Below, piece after piece: positions 17,573-27,172 of a stretch of DNA of 64,000 nucleotides; within the stretch, counting starts at the first letter, position 1; the number at the start of each line of letters is the position of its first letter. A program made the position numbers and the translations under genes. Source of the DNA: Bacillota bacterium (GTDB lineage: Bacteria > Bacillota > UBA4882 > UBA8346); assembly GCA_023394955.1 (NCBI GenBank), contig JAEWZY010000073.1:36634-100633 (forward strand), read 5' to 3'. The notes below the pieces were generated by a model. It did not search any database. It was not told the DNA's origin and worked only from the letters and a program-made list of their open reading frames with translations.

Positions 17573-18808
17573 TCATGCCCCACAGCGCGCTTCCAGTTGC
17601 CGGTATCCCCCTAGGAAACGTTCCATCCGGCTCAACGCGTCCTCCAGTTGGCCGACTGCCGGGAGGAAAACGATCCGGAAATGGTCCGGTTCCGGCCAGT
17701 TAAACCCGGTCCCCTGAACCAGCAGCACTTTCTCGGCGATCAACAAATCTTGGATAAAACGTTGGTCGTCCCGGATATTAAAGCGCTTGACATCCACTTT
17801 GGGGAAAAGGTATAAAGCCCCTTTCGGTTTGACACAGGATAATCCGGGAATCCGGTTGACTTTGTTCCAAGCGTACTCCCGTTGCCCATAAAGACGTCCT
17901 CCCGGTTTGGTCAGCTCCTTGATGCTTTCAAAATTATTCAAAGCGACCTCGATGGCGTATTGGGCCGGGACATTGCTGCATAACCGCATCGACGAAAGCA
18001 TGTTCAACCCCTCAATATAGCCTCGGGCCATTTCCTTATTGCCGCTGATCACCATCCATCCGGCCCGGTACCCTGCGATCCGGTGGGACTTGGACAGTCC
18101 GTTGAAGGTGATAAAGAAAGTTTCATCGGATAAAGAGGCCAGTGAAGTATGTTTCAATCCGTCATAAAGGATATTGTCGTAAATTTCGTCGGCGAAAATG
18201 ATTAACTGATTGGCCACGGCCAAATCAATGATCTTCCGGAGGACTGCTTCCGGATAAACCGCTCCGGTTGGGTTATTCGGATTGATAATTACGATCCCCT
18301 TGGTTTTCGAGGTGATCTTCTTTTCCATGTCTTCCAGATCAGGATTCCAATCGGAGGCCTCGTCACACCGGTAATGGACGGCCTTGCCTCCCCCAAGATT
18401 CACGGCTGCCGTCCATAAGGGGTAATCCGGGGCGGGAATCAAGATCTCATCCCCGCTATTTAATAAGCCTTGCATCACCATTACGATCAATTCACTGACT
18501 CCGTTACCGATATAAACGTCGTCGAGTCCGACTCCACGAATGCCTTTTTTAGCGGCATAATCCATAACCGCTTGCCGGGCCGGCAAAATTCCTCTCGAAT
18601 CGGAATAACCGTGGGCGTTGGCTAGATTATTATTGATCTGGTTAATGACATCCGCCGGGGCCCCAAACCCAAAAGGCGCCGGATTACCGATGTTCAACTT
18701 CAGAATCCCCTCGCCGGCCGCTTCCATCCTTTGAGCCTCATCCATCACCGGTCCGCGAATATCGTAACAGACATTCTCTAATTTGGACGATTTTTTAAAA
18801 TGACGCAT
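17573..18808 (-). CDS. Class I aminotransferase, AlaT-like
   Basis: PLP-dependent aminotransferase of 411 residues resembling the AlaT (glutamate-pyruvate) group. Seen: LKLNIGNPAPFGF near the N-terminus, NNPTGAVYP, FADEIYDNI, and the PLP lysine in NGLSKSHRIAGYRAGW. The start is MRHFKKS at 18808 with GGAGGAA eight bases before it. The reading frame stays open further upstream, but that part is translation of a 7-bp tandem repeat and is unlikely to be protein. It follows a MocR-type regulator on the same strand, separated by that repeat. Confidence 0.9.
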   Translation of the reverse strand: MRHFKKSSKLENVCYDIRGPVMDEAQRMEAAGEGILKLNIGNPAPFGFGAPADVINQINNNLANAHGYSDSRGILPARQAVMDYAAKKGIRGVGLDDVYIGNGVSELIVMVMQGLLNSGDEILIPAPDYPLWTAAVNLGGGKAVHYRCDEASDWNPDLEDMEKKITSKTKGIVIINPNNPTGAVYPEAVLRKIIDLAVANQLIIFADEIYDNILYDGLKHTSLASLSDETFFITFNGLSKSHRIAGYRAGWMVISGNKEMARGYIEGLNMLSSMRLCSNVPAQYAIEVALNNFESIKELTKPGGRLYGQREYAWNKVNRIPGLSCVKPKGALYLFPKVDVKRFNIRDDQRFIQDLLIAEKVLLVQGTGFNWPEPDHFRIVFLPAVGQLEDALSRMERFLGGYRQLEARCGA

Positions 18809-18861
18809 TCGAACATTCCTCCGTCTCTTATCCCAATCGTATATATTAAAGCTCACCCATG

Positions 18862-18900
<39 letters not shown>

Positions 18901-18941
18901 TAAAGCTTAGCACAACCTTACCCAAATGTCATTAGTTCGAT

Positions 18942-20384
18942 TTATCCCATTTCTTTGACTACTGCGCCGATGATTTTGATCCCTTTCTCAAGTTCATCCG
19001 GTTTGACCCTGGAGATTCCCAGCCGGAAAGTATTGGCTCCTCCGTAGTCGGTGAAGAAAATATCCCCCGGCATAAACAAAACCCTCCTTTGATAACATCC
19101 CGCCAGAACCTCCCGAGCGTTTAACCGGTCCAGCTCGATAAAGATATGAAGCCCGCCTTCACCCCAGACTTTTTTACAAGGAATATACTCTTTGACAAGC
19201 TTGATAGCTGTCTCATGCAGCTGTTTATAAACTTTCCTGGCTTTCTTTAAATACTTTTCAAATTGACCGCTTTGAAGGTATTCATACAATAAGGCTTGAT
19301 CCAGGAAAGAGGTGTGAATGTTCAAACTCCGCTTAACGCTTTCTAAGTAAGATATTAGTTCCCGATCCGCCATAATCCAGCCGATACGAAGCCCCGGAAA
19401 GAGCACTTTTGAAAAACTACCCAGGTAAATCAGGTTGTTTCCCTTCCCGGAAAGGGCCAATAACGGGGCCACATGAGTTCCGGAATAACGCAGCTCCTCG
19501 TTGAAGCCGTCTTCGATCAGGGGTATCCGGCGTTCGGCAAAGATCTTTAGGATATTAAGGCGTTTATCCAACGGCATCACTAAACCGGTGGGATTATGAT
19601 ATGAAGGAATCAGAAAACCGGCTTTAATAACCTTATCCGTCAATCGTTCTTCCAAAACATCGAGGTCTAGGCCATCTTCTTTCATTGGGATTCCGACTAA
19701 CTCCAGGCCAAAGAGGTTCATGATTTTGATGGCCGTATTATGGGTCGGATTCTCACAGACGATCCGGTCGCCGGGTTCAGTCAAGGCCCTTAACACCAGG
19801 TTGAACCCTTCAGTAAAACCATTGGTAATCAACAGTTCCTTCCCCGAAAGATCCACCCCTTTATTCTTCATGTATTGGGCCAAATACTCGAGGAGCGGCT
19901 TATAACCGCGGGCATATCCGTAGTTTAGCAGTTTCGAGCCTTCTAAGGCAAAACGGTTTAAAAAAGCTCTTTTAAATTCATTCACATCAAACAGGTTCTC
20001 ATCCGGGGCAATGCTTTTGAAGGAGATCATCCCTCTTTCCCAGCGTAACTCCTTTTTCTCAATATCCAAGAAGCTGGCCTTTTTGGCAAAGTCACCGATC
20101 AACTCCGGCCAGTCCAACTGAACGCCGTCCCCGTCCTTTTTCACCTCAATCCGGGCCACATATGCTCCTTGGCCTCGGACTGTATCGATAAAACCATCAT
20201 CCTCCAGGTACTGGTAGGCTAAGATAATGGTGTTCCGGCTCACCTTCAGGATGGAACTCAGGTCCCGGGTGGAAGGAAGCCTGACTCCGGTTTGGAGAAT
20301 ACCTTTTAAGATTAAATCTTTCAAATAATCCTTAATTTGAAGATATGCCGGCCGGTTGCCGTCAATTACTAAATCATTGAACAT
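18942..20384 (-). CDS. MocR/PdxR-like GntR regulator with aminotransferase domain
   Basis: 480 residues. Winged-helix GntR domain (about 10-80: PAYLQIKDYLKDLI, RLPSTRDLSSILKVSRNTI) joined to a fold-type I PLP domain with SYHNPTGL and the lysine in YLGSFSKVLFPGLRIGW. This is the MocR architecture; such proteins sense PLP or an amino compound and often control vitamin B6, GABA or amino-acid genes. The neighbouring aminotransferase downstream is a plausible target, but no operator was identified. I prefer the ATG at 20384, 7 bases after GAGGT, over a GTG one codon upstream. Confidence 0.9.
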   Translation of the reverse strand: MFNDLVIDGNRPAYLQIKDYLKDLILKGILQTGVRLPSTRDLSSILKVSRNTIILAYQYLEDDGFIDTVRGQGAYVARIEVKKDGDGVQLDWPELIGDFAKKASFLDIEKKELRWERGMISFKSIAPDENLFDVNEFKRAFLNRFALEGSKLLNYGYARGYKPLLEYLAQYMKNKGVDLSGKELLITNGFTEGFNLVLRALTEPGDRIVCENPTHNTAIKIMNLFGLELVGIPMKEDGLDLDVLEERLTDKVIKAGFLIPSYHNPTGLVMPLDKRLNILKIFAERRIPLIEDGFNEELRYSGTHVAPLLALSGKGNNLIYLGSFSKVLFPGLRIGWIMADRELISYLESVKRSLNIHTSFLDQALLYEYLQSGQFEKYLKKARKVYKQLHETAIKLVKEYIPCKKVWGEGGLHIFIELDRLNAREVLAGCYQRRVLFMPGDIFFTDYGGANTFRLGISRVKPDELEKGIKIIGAVVKEMG

Positions 20385-20423
20385 CACTATTACCTCTCAT
20401 GTCTATTTTGACATAAATCGCTC

Positions 20424-20454
20424 ATATAAAAAAGAGCCACTGAAGGCCTCTTTT
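20424..20454 (-). terminator. Terminator after the M23-like gene
   Basis: On the minus strand AAAAGAGGCC, loop TTCAGT, GGCTCTTTT and then TTATATG. It lies 45 bases after the stop of the M23-like gene and before the MocR gene. Confidence 0.75.
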
Positions 20455-20498
20455 CAAATAATCGTGGTTTAAGGATCTATGAACCTCATTTAACCCAC

Positions 20499-21479
20499 CT
20501 ACCTTTTGATTATTATCCGGTTACGGACTGGAAATTGCCCGTCGAATACTATTGGGACCCCCTGCCCCCAGATGGATTTTTGCGTGGCCTGGATTGTCAA
20601 ATGGGGCCTAATGCTTAAGCCGGAATTGCCGACCGCGGCGATGGGTTGTCCCGCTTCGACCCAGTCTCCCGGCTTCACCGTGATACTATGCTGCTGCAGG
20701 TGGGAAAGGGTAATCAAGGTTTTTTCAAAGCTCTTGATCACCACCCGGTTGCCGGTGATATTTAGCCAGTCTTTCTCAGGAGGATTAAAATCCGGCAAAT
20801 CGTCAACCACCTCAACCACCTGGCCGACACAAGGACTATAGACGGTCTCTCCGAAAATCGCATAACTTTTATAATCCCGGGGCAGAAAACTTCGGGCGGC
20901 CATACCCAGACGGTTCAATTTTTCGATATCCACCCCGTACTGGACTGCCGAGGCCAATTTCTTCCGGTTAAAATAGGCGTTAGCCCGATAATTATTTACA
21001 ATAATACTGCTCCCACCGTTAATTACATAATAAGCCCCGTTTTTCAACGGAAACGAGAGTTCAATCGGGCCTCCCGGATGAATCCGGCCGCTTACCGCTA
21101 CTGCTAGCAAAAAGGCAAAGACCGCGCCGGCCGAACCAAAGCCAACGGTCAACACCCATTCAAACCAGTTTTTCGAATCCCAAAAAGCTTCATCCCTAAC
21201 CCAAACATAAGAAAAACCCGTTGCCAGCAGATAGAGAACGACCATCAAATAACGAAAATATACCGAGATCACGCTCCACCTGCCGACCAGATAAAACAAG
21301 GCCAAATAACACCCGATCGCCAAAACTTTAAGACACCAGTTGAATTTGGTCTTACTTCTGAAAATCATCAACCAGGCAATCAGGGACCAAGGGAGGACCA
21401 GGTGAGTCCCGATAATTAAGAGCCAATTTTCACTAAGCGCCATTCTGCTTAGGAAGAATAATTTTCCCAGCAAAGCCAC
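20499..21479 (-). CDS. Membrane protein with degenerate M23/LytM peptidase domain
   Basis: 326 residues. Four or five hydrophobic segments occupy residues 10-135, then an extracytoplasmic region ends in a lysostaphin-type fold (VYSPCVGQVVEVV, GNRVVIKSFEKTLITLSHL, VKPGDWVEAGQPIAAVGNSG). The zinc ligands are incomplete: the first motif reads QYGVD instead of HxGxD, and the final HLH is HLT. So it is probably a non-catalytic LytM-type binding domain tethered to the membrane rather than an active endopeptidase. Single gene with its own terminator; the GTG start follows GAGGAG at a slightly long distance. Confidence 0.75.
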   Translation of the reverse strand: MALLGKLFFLSRMALSENWLLIIGTHLVLPWSLIAWLMIFRSKTKFNWCLKVLAIGCYLALFYLVGRWSVISVYFRYLMVVLYLLATGFSYVWVRDEAFWDSKNWFEWVLTVGFGSAGAVFAFLLAVAVSGRIHPGGPIELSFPLKNGAYYVINGGSSIIVNNYRANAYFNRKKLASAVQYGVDIEKLNRLGMAARSFLPRDYKSYAIFGETVYSPCVGQVVEVVDDLPDFNPPEKDWLNITGNRVVIKSFEKTLITLSHLQQHSITVKPGDWVEAGQPIAAVGNSGLSIRPHLTIQATQKSIWGQGVPIVFDGQFPVRNRIIIKR

Positions 21480-21796
21480 AGCCCTTCACTCCTCTAGTAA
21501 ATTAAGGTCGGTAATGTGATAAGTCAGATAATGGATGCGTTGATGACTATTATCTTAATATTCGGTAATAAGCTTAAAATGCTTTATTTAATTAACGCCG
21601 CAATGTTTACCCAATTATTCCACATGATCCCACTGGTGACCTTTGACTTGATTGATTCCGAGCAATAGGTAGAAAAGTTAATAAGTAGCGACCGCAAAAA
21701 ACCTAATTACCCTAACCTCAGCTAAATTTAAAAGCTGCCCCTGGAAACTTCAGGAGCAGCCTCAAAGCTGTTTAATAATTGAAATCATGCTCAGGA
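21480..21796. other. Intergenic stretch upstream of the M23-like gene
   Basis: 317 bases with no ORF that I trust. It contains the terminator of the neighbouring membrane-protein gene (21726-21760). The rest should carry the promoter of the M23-like gene, which I could not place. Confidence 0.6.
21726..21760 (-). terminator. Terminator of the small membrane-protein gene
   Basis: Minus strand: GCTGCTCCTG, loop AAGTTTC, CAGGGGCAGC (one bulge-type mismatch), then TTTTAAATTT. It begins 37 bases after the stop of the gene at 21797. Confidence 0.85.
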
Positions 21797-22390
21797 TCAA
21801 CTTTTATTGCTAAATCTGGTGTTACGGGCGATATCAACCATTACAATGACCGCTTCGGAAAGGAAATAAGCGACCAGCAAAGTTACAAACCCCATGGTAG
21901 CGCCAGTTAAGATAAACTTCACACCGCCGATAAATGTTAATTCTTGAATAGCCGGAACTAAAGGAGAAATAAACCCCAACAAGTCACTTCCGGCGTCTCC
22001 GCCGGTCATCCAGATGTATAATCCTCCGGCAACCGCCATAACCGCGAGAAAAGAAGCGTACATCTCGCCGATCAACTTTAAGCAGAGCGAGACGATGGGG
22101 ATCACCGTGTATTCGGATTCCGGCAGGCGCTCAATATTATGGGCCCGAATCAGCATCACATGAACGACCATATAAACAGCGACGACCATTAACAACTGAA
22201 AGATAATCCCGCCAATGATCCCGTTAACCGGAAGGCTAAATACGAATTTCCATTTTACGATCCATCCCACCAAACTGGTAAAAGCGATCGAGATAGCTAG
22301 AACCCGGAGTGCGATGGCTACTAATTTTCTTAAAATTTTCCCTTCGGAAATAAACTGTAACACCGTTTTCATAAAGAAATATCTATCCAT
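21797..22390 (-). CDS. Hypothetical integral membrane protein, 197 residues
   Basis: I do not recognise this family. About four hydrophobic segments (near residues 20-45, 55-80, 105-130 and 155-185) and a conserved-looking loop HNIERLPESEYTVIPIVSL between the second and third. It ends with the basic tail RNTRFSNKS. RBS AGGAGGG precedes the ATG. It is transcribed on its own strand after the secreted TPR gene with a 126-base gap and has its own terminator. No catalytic motif is visible. Confidence 0.75.
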   Translation of the reverse strand: MDRYFFMKTVLQFISEGKILRKLVAIALRVLAISIAFTSLVGWIVKWKFVFSLPVNGIIGGIIFQLLMVVAVYMVVHVMLIRAHNIERLPESEYTVIPIVSLCLKLIGEMYASFLAVMAVAGGLYIWMTGGDAGSDLLGFISPLVPAIQELTFIGGVKFILTGATMGFVTLLVAYFLSEAVIVMVDIARNTRFSNKS

Positions 22391-22516
22391 GACACGCCCT
22401 CCTATCTTTTTTCAGCTCCATGTTATCTTATTGATATTGCAAAAATCTTAGCACTACTATTAAATCTGAAGACTACTCCTTTTTAATTTTACCGGTTGAT
22501 GGGTAATAAAATTGAT

Positions 22517-24472
22517 TCATTTCTCCAGTTTGGAACGGATTAATTCAGCCCTGTCGTCGACTGCCCTTGACTCATCGATCCGGCCCAAATCGCTATAGAT
22601 GATCGCCATTCGTTCCAATATTGGGATTAATTCAGGATGTTCAAACCCGTTATTGGTTTCAATCACCAGAACCAGCCAACGGTAAAGGGATTCAGCGTTT
22701 TCATAGTCCCCTTCATAAAAATAAATATCGCCCAATTCCAGGAGGAACGGCTTTAAACCAGGAGCGACAGGACCTTGATTGTTTCTTAGATTATCAATTC
22801 CTTGGCGGTATAATTTTTTAGCTTCTTTACTCTTTTGTTGTAATTTTTGAACCTGGGCCAGATTTAACAGAGTTGAGATTAATTCCGGCCCATTCTTAGG
22901 CGTCAACTTGAGTTTGATCTTTAAGATCCTACGATATACTATTTCCGCTACTAAATACAATTTTTGTTCCAGGTAGAATGAGGCCATGTTTTCTAAGATT
23001 GTTAAAGTTTCCGGCGACTTCTCCCCGTAGGCCTTGATCCTGATCCCCAAGGCCTTTTGATATAAAAGCTCAGCTTCGTTATATTTCTCCATCAAGTTTA
23101 AGAGATAAGCCAAGTTATTCTGGGTGACCGCTACTTGGGGATCTTCCGGCCCCAGAGCTTCCTCTTGAATTGACAGCGCTTTACGGTAACTATTTTCCGC
23201 CGCTTCATGTTTTCCCATAATCAAGTAAAGTCCGGCCAGATTATTTAAAGCGCCGCCTAAATCAGGATGTTTAGGGCCATACGCTTTTTCCTGCCCCTCT
23301 ATGACTTTAAGATAAAATTCCATTGCCGAATCGTATTCTCCTGTTTGTTGCAGGTATAAGGCCAAGTTTGTCAAGGAATTGATAACCAAAGGATGGTTTA
23401 TGCCTAAGGCTCGTTCACGTATCGCACCTGCCTTTTTATAAAAAGACTCGGCTGGTTCCGTTTGGCCCTGTTTAACCCGGAGATCGGCGATACTCCAAAG
23501 GCAATCGGCCACTCCCGTATGATCCGGACCATAGATTTTTTCTCTCAAAGCCAGCGTATCCTGAAAATACGTTTCTGCTAAATCATATTTGGCCTGGCTA
23601 TAATATAATTTTCCCAAATCGTACCATACATTTGCTAATAATGGATGATCGGGCCCGAAAATTTTAAGGTAAATGTTGGCAGCGCGTTTGTAAACCGGTT
23701 CCGCCTTATTGAAATCCCCTCGCAATTGATGAACATCAGCTATATTGGTTAGGGTTAAGGCTACATCTTGACCCTCCAGCCCGAATCTTCTTTCGGCAGT
23801 CGCTAAAGTCCGTTGGAGAACCCGGTTGGCCCCTTGATGGTCTCCTTGCCGTTTCGAAATCTCAGCTAAACCTATTGAAAACTCGATGGTCCAATGAATG
23901 TTTTGATCCGTGTTTCCTTTGACAATCTTCAATAAATCTTCAAAAATCTTTTTAGCCTCGGGAAAGCGGCCCCGCTCCAGATAAAACCAGGCGATCTGAT
24001 TTTGCAGTATAATTTTTTGAGGATGTTCTTGACTGAGTATTTCATTATAAATATCGAGGGCTTCTTGGTAAAACTCTTCCGCTTCACTGTATTTGCCTTG
24101 AATATTATATAACGCGGCTAGTCCGGAAAGACTCAGTCCAACAGCAGGGTGCTTCGGCCCAAAGATCCTTTGCCGCACCTCTAAAGCATCTTTAAATAGG
24201 TCCTCAGCGGAACGATATCTCCCTAAGATGCTGTAAATCTCGGCCAAATCAAATAAGGAAACCGCTAATTTGGGGTCATCCGGGCCAAATTCATCAATCG
24301 CCATTTTTAAAGCCTTCTCACCGGCTACCGAAGCTTCTTCATATTTTCCTTCAAGGTATAGCCGGGCCGCCTGGGCATTTAAAACGGTCCAAGCCGCAGT
24401 ATCGGCCATAACTGTTTTTCCGAATGTGGCAAGCATTAATACTATTATCAGAAATCTCAGCCGAATCTTCAT
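22517..24472 (-). CDS. Exported tetratricopeptide-repeat protein (kinesin-light-chain type)
   Basis: 651 residues. N-terminal signal peptide (MKIRLRFLIIVLMLATFG, cleavage likely after VMADT region) followed by about 13 TPR units of 42 residues, the spacing of the TPR_10/TPR_12 class found in kinesin light chains. Repeats end in forms like YGPxHPxLGxALNNLAxLY. It has no catalytic domain, so it is likely a protein-binding scaffold outside the membrane. The ATG at 24472 has GAGAGG at a good distance; an upstream ATG at 24496 has not. A paralogue is encoded next to it on the same strand, separated by a terminator. Confidence 0.85.
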   Translation of the reverse strand: MKIRLRFLIIVLMLATFGKTVMADTAAWTVLNAQAARLYLEGKYEEASVAGEKALKMAIDEFGPDDPKLAVSLFDLAEIYSILGRYRSAEDLFKDALEVRQRIFGPKHPAVGLSLSGLAALYNIQGKYSEAEEFYQEALDIYNEILSQEHPQKIILQNQIAWFYLERGRFPEAKKIFEDLLKIVKGNTDQNIHWTIEFSIGLAEISKRQGDHQGANRVLQRTLATAERRFGLEGQDVALTLTNIADVHQLRGDFNKAEPVYKRAANIYLKIFGPDHPLLANVWYDLGKLYYSQAKYDLAETYFQDTLALREKIYGPDHTGVADCLWSIADLRVKQGQTEPAESFYKKAGAIRERALGINHPLVINSLTNLALYLQQTGEYDSAMEFYLKVIEGQEKAYGPKHPDLGGALNNLAGLYLIMGKHEAAENSYRKALSIQEEALGPEDPQVAVTQNNLAYLLNLMEKYNEAELLYQKALGIRIKAYGEKSPETLTILENMASFYLEQKLYLVAEIVYRRILKIKLKLTPKNGPELISTLLNLAQVQKLQQKSKEAKKLYRQGIDNLRNNQGPVAPGLKPFLLELGDIYFYEGDYENAESLYRWLVLVIETNNGFEHPELIPILERMAIIYSDLGRIDESRAVDDRAELIRSKLEK

Positions 24473-24589
24473 AATACCTCTCCATAATGTATCCATATTG
24501 CGGCAAGGCGCCGGTATAGCGCTAACCTTTTAATCATATTGTTTCAAATTACATAAAACATATTAAATCTTCTGTCTTATTATTATATA

Positions 24590-24629
24590 AAACAATAAAA
24601 AAAATAGCCAGTCGGTGTTATTGGCTATT
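24590..24629 (-). terminator. Terminator between the two TPR genes
   Basis: Minus strand: AATAGCCA, 11-nt loop, TGGCTATT followed by an uninterrupted run of T (eight) and TTATTG. It ends the transcript of the upstream TPR gene. Confidence 0.92.
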
Positions 24630-24684
24630 ATTAATTTACTTCACTTCTGACTCCTATATTCTTCCTCCCGATATTCATATTCCA

Positions 24685-26256
24685 TTAGGATATCTTCGCA
24701 TAAATTTTCTTGATCCGTTTCTCCACCGCTTCAGCTTCTTTAACCCGACCCTGTTTCTCATATAAGGCGGCTAATTGCTTTAAAAGTTCAGCCAATTCCG
24801 GATGAAACTCGCCATATGCCGCTTCCGCCTCGGTAATCGCTTTTTGGAGAACCGACTCGGCTGCTATATAATTTCCCCGGGCGCTATTTAGCAATGATTC
24901 GGTTTCCAATAGTTCAACGGTTAATAAGGCATTTTCCCCGGATAACTTCTCGATTAAAGCGGAGACTTCTTCCCAATGAGATTGGGCGTTTGGATAGTCG
25001 CCTTGTCGGATTAGAATTTTAGCCCTTAAAAGCAATGAAGCAATTTTTTCCCCGTTCCCGGAATCGCCATTCGCAGTAGTAATAGCATGGGCCTGTTTGC
25101 AAAAAAATTCGGCTTCGCTTAGCCGGTTTGCTTTTAAATTAGTTCTAGTAAGCTGATTTAAAGCATCGACCGTTCTTCGATCTTTGGCCCCATATCTTTG
25201 TTCCCGGATTTTAGATAACCGATACGCATAAAGCCCGGCTTGTTGATGGTTACGATTAAAATTAAGCAGCTCCGCCATTTCCCGGATTGGTTCTTCCAAA
25301 AGTATACTATCCACCCCTAAAGAACCCTCTAAAACTGATAATCCTTCTATGTGTAATTCTTCAGCTTTAATATACTTGAGTCCGCTTTTTCTACATGCGG
25401 CTAAGGCAACCAAAGTTCTACCCAGGTCGGGGTGGAACATGCTTCGCTTTTCAAAATACTTAAGGGCTTTCTTATAAAGCCCTTGGGCTTTTTTAGGATC
25501 GCCTTGTAAACGAAGGATTTCACCTTGATAGTACAGTAATTTCCCTGTATCCAACCTTTTTTTCTTATATGTTTTTATGTAGAGCATATCAGCCCGTTGT
25601 AATAAAGCGGAAGCTTCCGCATAATTCTCTTCTGCAATGTGAAGTGACGCCAACAATAGTAAAGCCTTGCCCGTTGACAAACTATCCGGACCCGCCGTCT
25701 TTTCAAGAATATCTAGCGCCTTCGTCCCGAAAGATTCGGCTGCTTCATATTGAAGCTGGCCCTTATTAATCCCCGCCAAAACCAACATTCCGTTACCGAT
25801 CTCTACATTATCCGGGCCGTTGGTTTTTTCATAAATTGACAACGCCCGCTCCGCATAGTCCTTAGCTAACTGGTATTCGCCTCGTTCCGTCATAATCTCC
25901 GCTAGCCCGTAATAACAAGCCGCCACTTGAGGGTGTTCCCGGCCCAATAACTTCTCTCTGATTTTGAGCGTTCCATAATAATAGGATTCGCTATTATTGA
26001 AGTTGCCCAGCATTCGGTAGATTTCAGCCAAGTTAAACATGGCGTCGGCTGTTTTCAAGTGGTCCGGACCGTAAAGTTTTTCAGCGGCAGTTAATGCTTT
26101 TCCCCCGCTAGCTAAAGCTTCTTTATATTTCTCCGCCCCAAAATAACTTTTTGAATTTAAAAGCAATGCATCCCAATGAATTTCGGTGGCATTGACCGGG
26201 ATTAAAACCGATAACCCGACAATTATCATAAAAATAAATTTCAATAGGGGTTGCAA
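24685..26256 (-). CDS. Second exported TPR protein
   Basis: 523 residues. I chose the TTG at 26256 because it follows AAGGGG at nine bases and then gives a clean signal peptide (MQPLLKFIFMIIVGLSVLIP, then VNATE); the longer open frame adds 27 residues of unlikely N-terminus. About 11 TPR units follow, with the same YGPDHLKTADAMFNLAEIY-type repeat as the neighbour at 22517-24472 but more diverged in the middle. Probably a scaffold on the outer face of the membrane. It follows a sugar isomerase-like gene closely on the same strand. Confidence 0.8.
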   Translation of the reverse strand: MQPLLKFIFMIIVGLSVLIPVNATEIHWDALLLNSKSYFGAEKYKEALASGGKALTAAEKLYGPDHLKTADAMFNLAEIYRMLGNFNNSESYYYGTLKIREKLLGREHPQVAACYYGLAEIMTERGEYQLAKDYAERALSIYEKTNGPDNVEIGNGMLVLAGINKGQLQYEAAESFGTKALDILEKTAGPDSLSTGKALLLLASLHIAEENYAEASALLQRADMLYIKTYKKKRLDTGKLLYYQGEILRLQGDPKKAQGLYKKALKYFEKRSMFHPDLGRTLVALAACRKSGLKYIKAEELHIEGLSVLEGSLGVDSILLEEPIREMAELLNFNRNHQQAGLYAYRLSKIREQRYGAKDRRTVDALNQLTRTNLKANRLSEAEFFCKQAHAITTANGDSGNGEKIASLLLRAKILIRQGDYPNAQSHWEEVSALIEKLSGENALLTVELLETESLLNSARGNYIAAESVLQKAITEAEAAYGEFHPELAELLKQLAALYEKQGRVKEAEAVEKRIKKIYAKIS

Positions 26257-26364
26257 ATTATGATTTCCCCTTTCCGGAAAATCAGTTTTCCTTAACTCAT
26301 TAAGGTTTCGGTAATATCTTTCTTTTTCTATAGTCAATCTAGGCGTATTAAAAGTATAATTAAT

Positions 26365-27147
26365 TTATCTCACCAATCTTTTTCCCGCTTGAAAAGCTCT
26401 TTTCAAAAACAGCTCCGGATTCTTATTATTACTATAGCGCGGGGATTCATTTGTAATTTCGAGAGCGACCGGTCCGGCATATCCAGTTGCAATAATTTTT
26501 TCCGTTACGACCCGCCAATTTATAGTCCCTTCGCCGGGCATCCAGTGTTGATCATCGGTCCCGTCATTATCATGGAGATGTAATGCCATCAGCTTTGAGC
26601 CGTATTGGGATAAAAAGTCCGTACCTTTAGTATAACAATTTTCATGACCGGAATCATAACAAAAGCCCAAACGATCGGAGTTTATGTTTGAAAAAACAAG
26701 CGCTAGAGCCTCCAATTGACTGAGATTTTCCATCGCCAAATTGATGCTTTTGCTTTCCGCGATTTCTACCAACCGTTTAATCCGCTCAAGGCCGATCCGA
26801 CCGATTGGAGGCGGATCGGCTCCATAGGTGAGATGAACGACTGCCGTAGGAATTTCGAACTTTTGGCAATCATTGAGGCAATCGCGTAATATCTTTTCAA
26901 AGGCTTCCCCCTCGATATTGTCTTCCCATAAACAGTTATTAAGAGGGATCGGAGTATGGATGTTTTCAATAAAAAGTCCATTTCGCCTGACCATTTCGGG
27001 ATGAAGGTATTTATCTCCGTCAATATCGGAAAAATCATCGCTCCACCATAGTAATACCCCATTAAATCCGGCCGCTTTAATCAGTTTAAAACGTTCCTCC
27101 ATGGGAATGGAAAACCCAAACCACGAAAAAATAGTTATCTTATCCAA
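26365..27147 (-). CDS. Sugar phosphate isomerase/epimerase family protein
   Basis: 260 residues of the xylose isomerase-like TIM-barrel family (AP_endonuc_2). Seen: FSWFGFSIPMEERF at the N-terminus, the metal-ligand glutamates in AMENLSQ and ALEITNES, GFCYDSGHENCY and ALHLHDNDGTDDQHWMPGEGTINW. This fits an isomerase or epimerase of a sugar or cyclitol. TTG start after AGGTGA. It lies 25 bases after the Uma2 gene and 27 bases before the open frame of the secreted TPR protein, so the three may be co-transcribed. Substrate unknown. Confidence 0.85.
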   Translation of the reverse strand: MDKITIFSWFGFSIPMEERFKLIKAAGFNGVLLWWSDDFSDIDGDKYLHPEMVRRNGLFIENIHTPIPLNNCLWEDNIEGEAFEKILRDCLNDCQKFEIPTAVVHLTYGADPPPIGRIGLERIKRLVEIAESKSINLAMENLSQLEALALVFSNINSDRLGFCYDSGHENCYTKGTDFLSQYGSKLMALHLHDNDGTDDQHWMPGEGTINWRVVTEKIIATGYAGPVALEITNESPRYSNNKNPELFLKRAFQAGKRLVR

Positions 27148-27172
27148 TTCAGTTTCACCTGTTTATCTTAAA

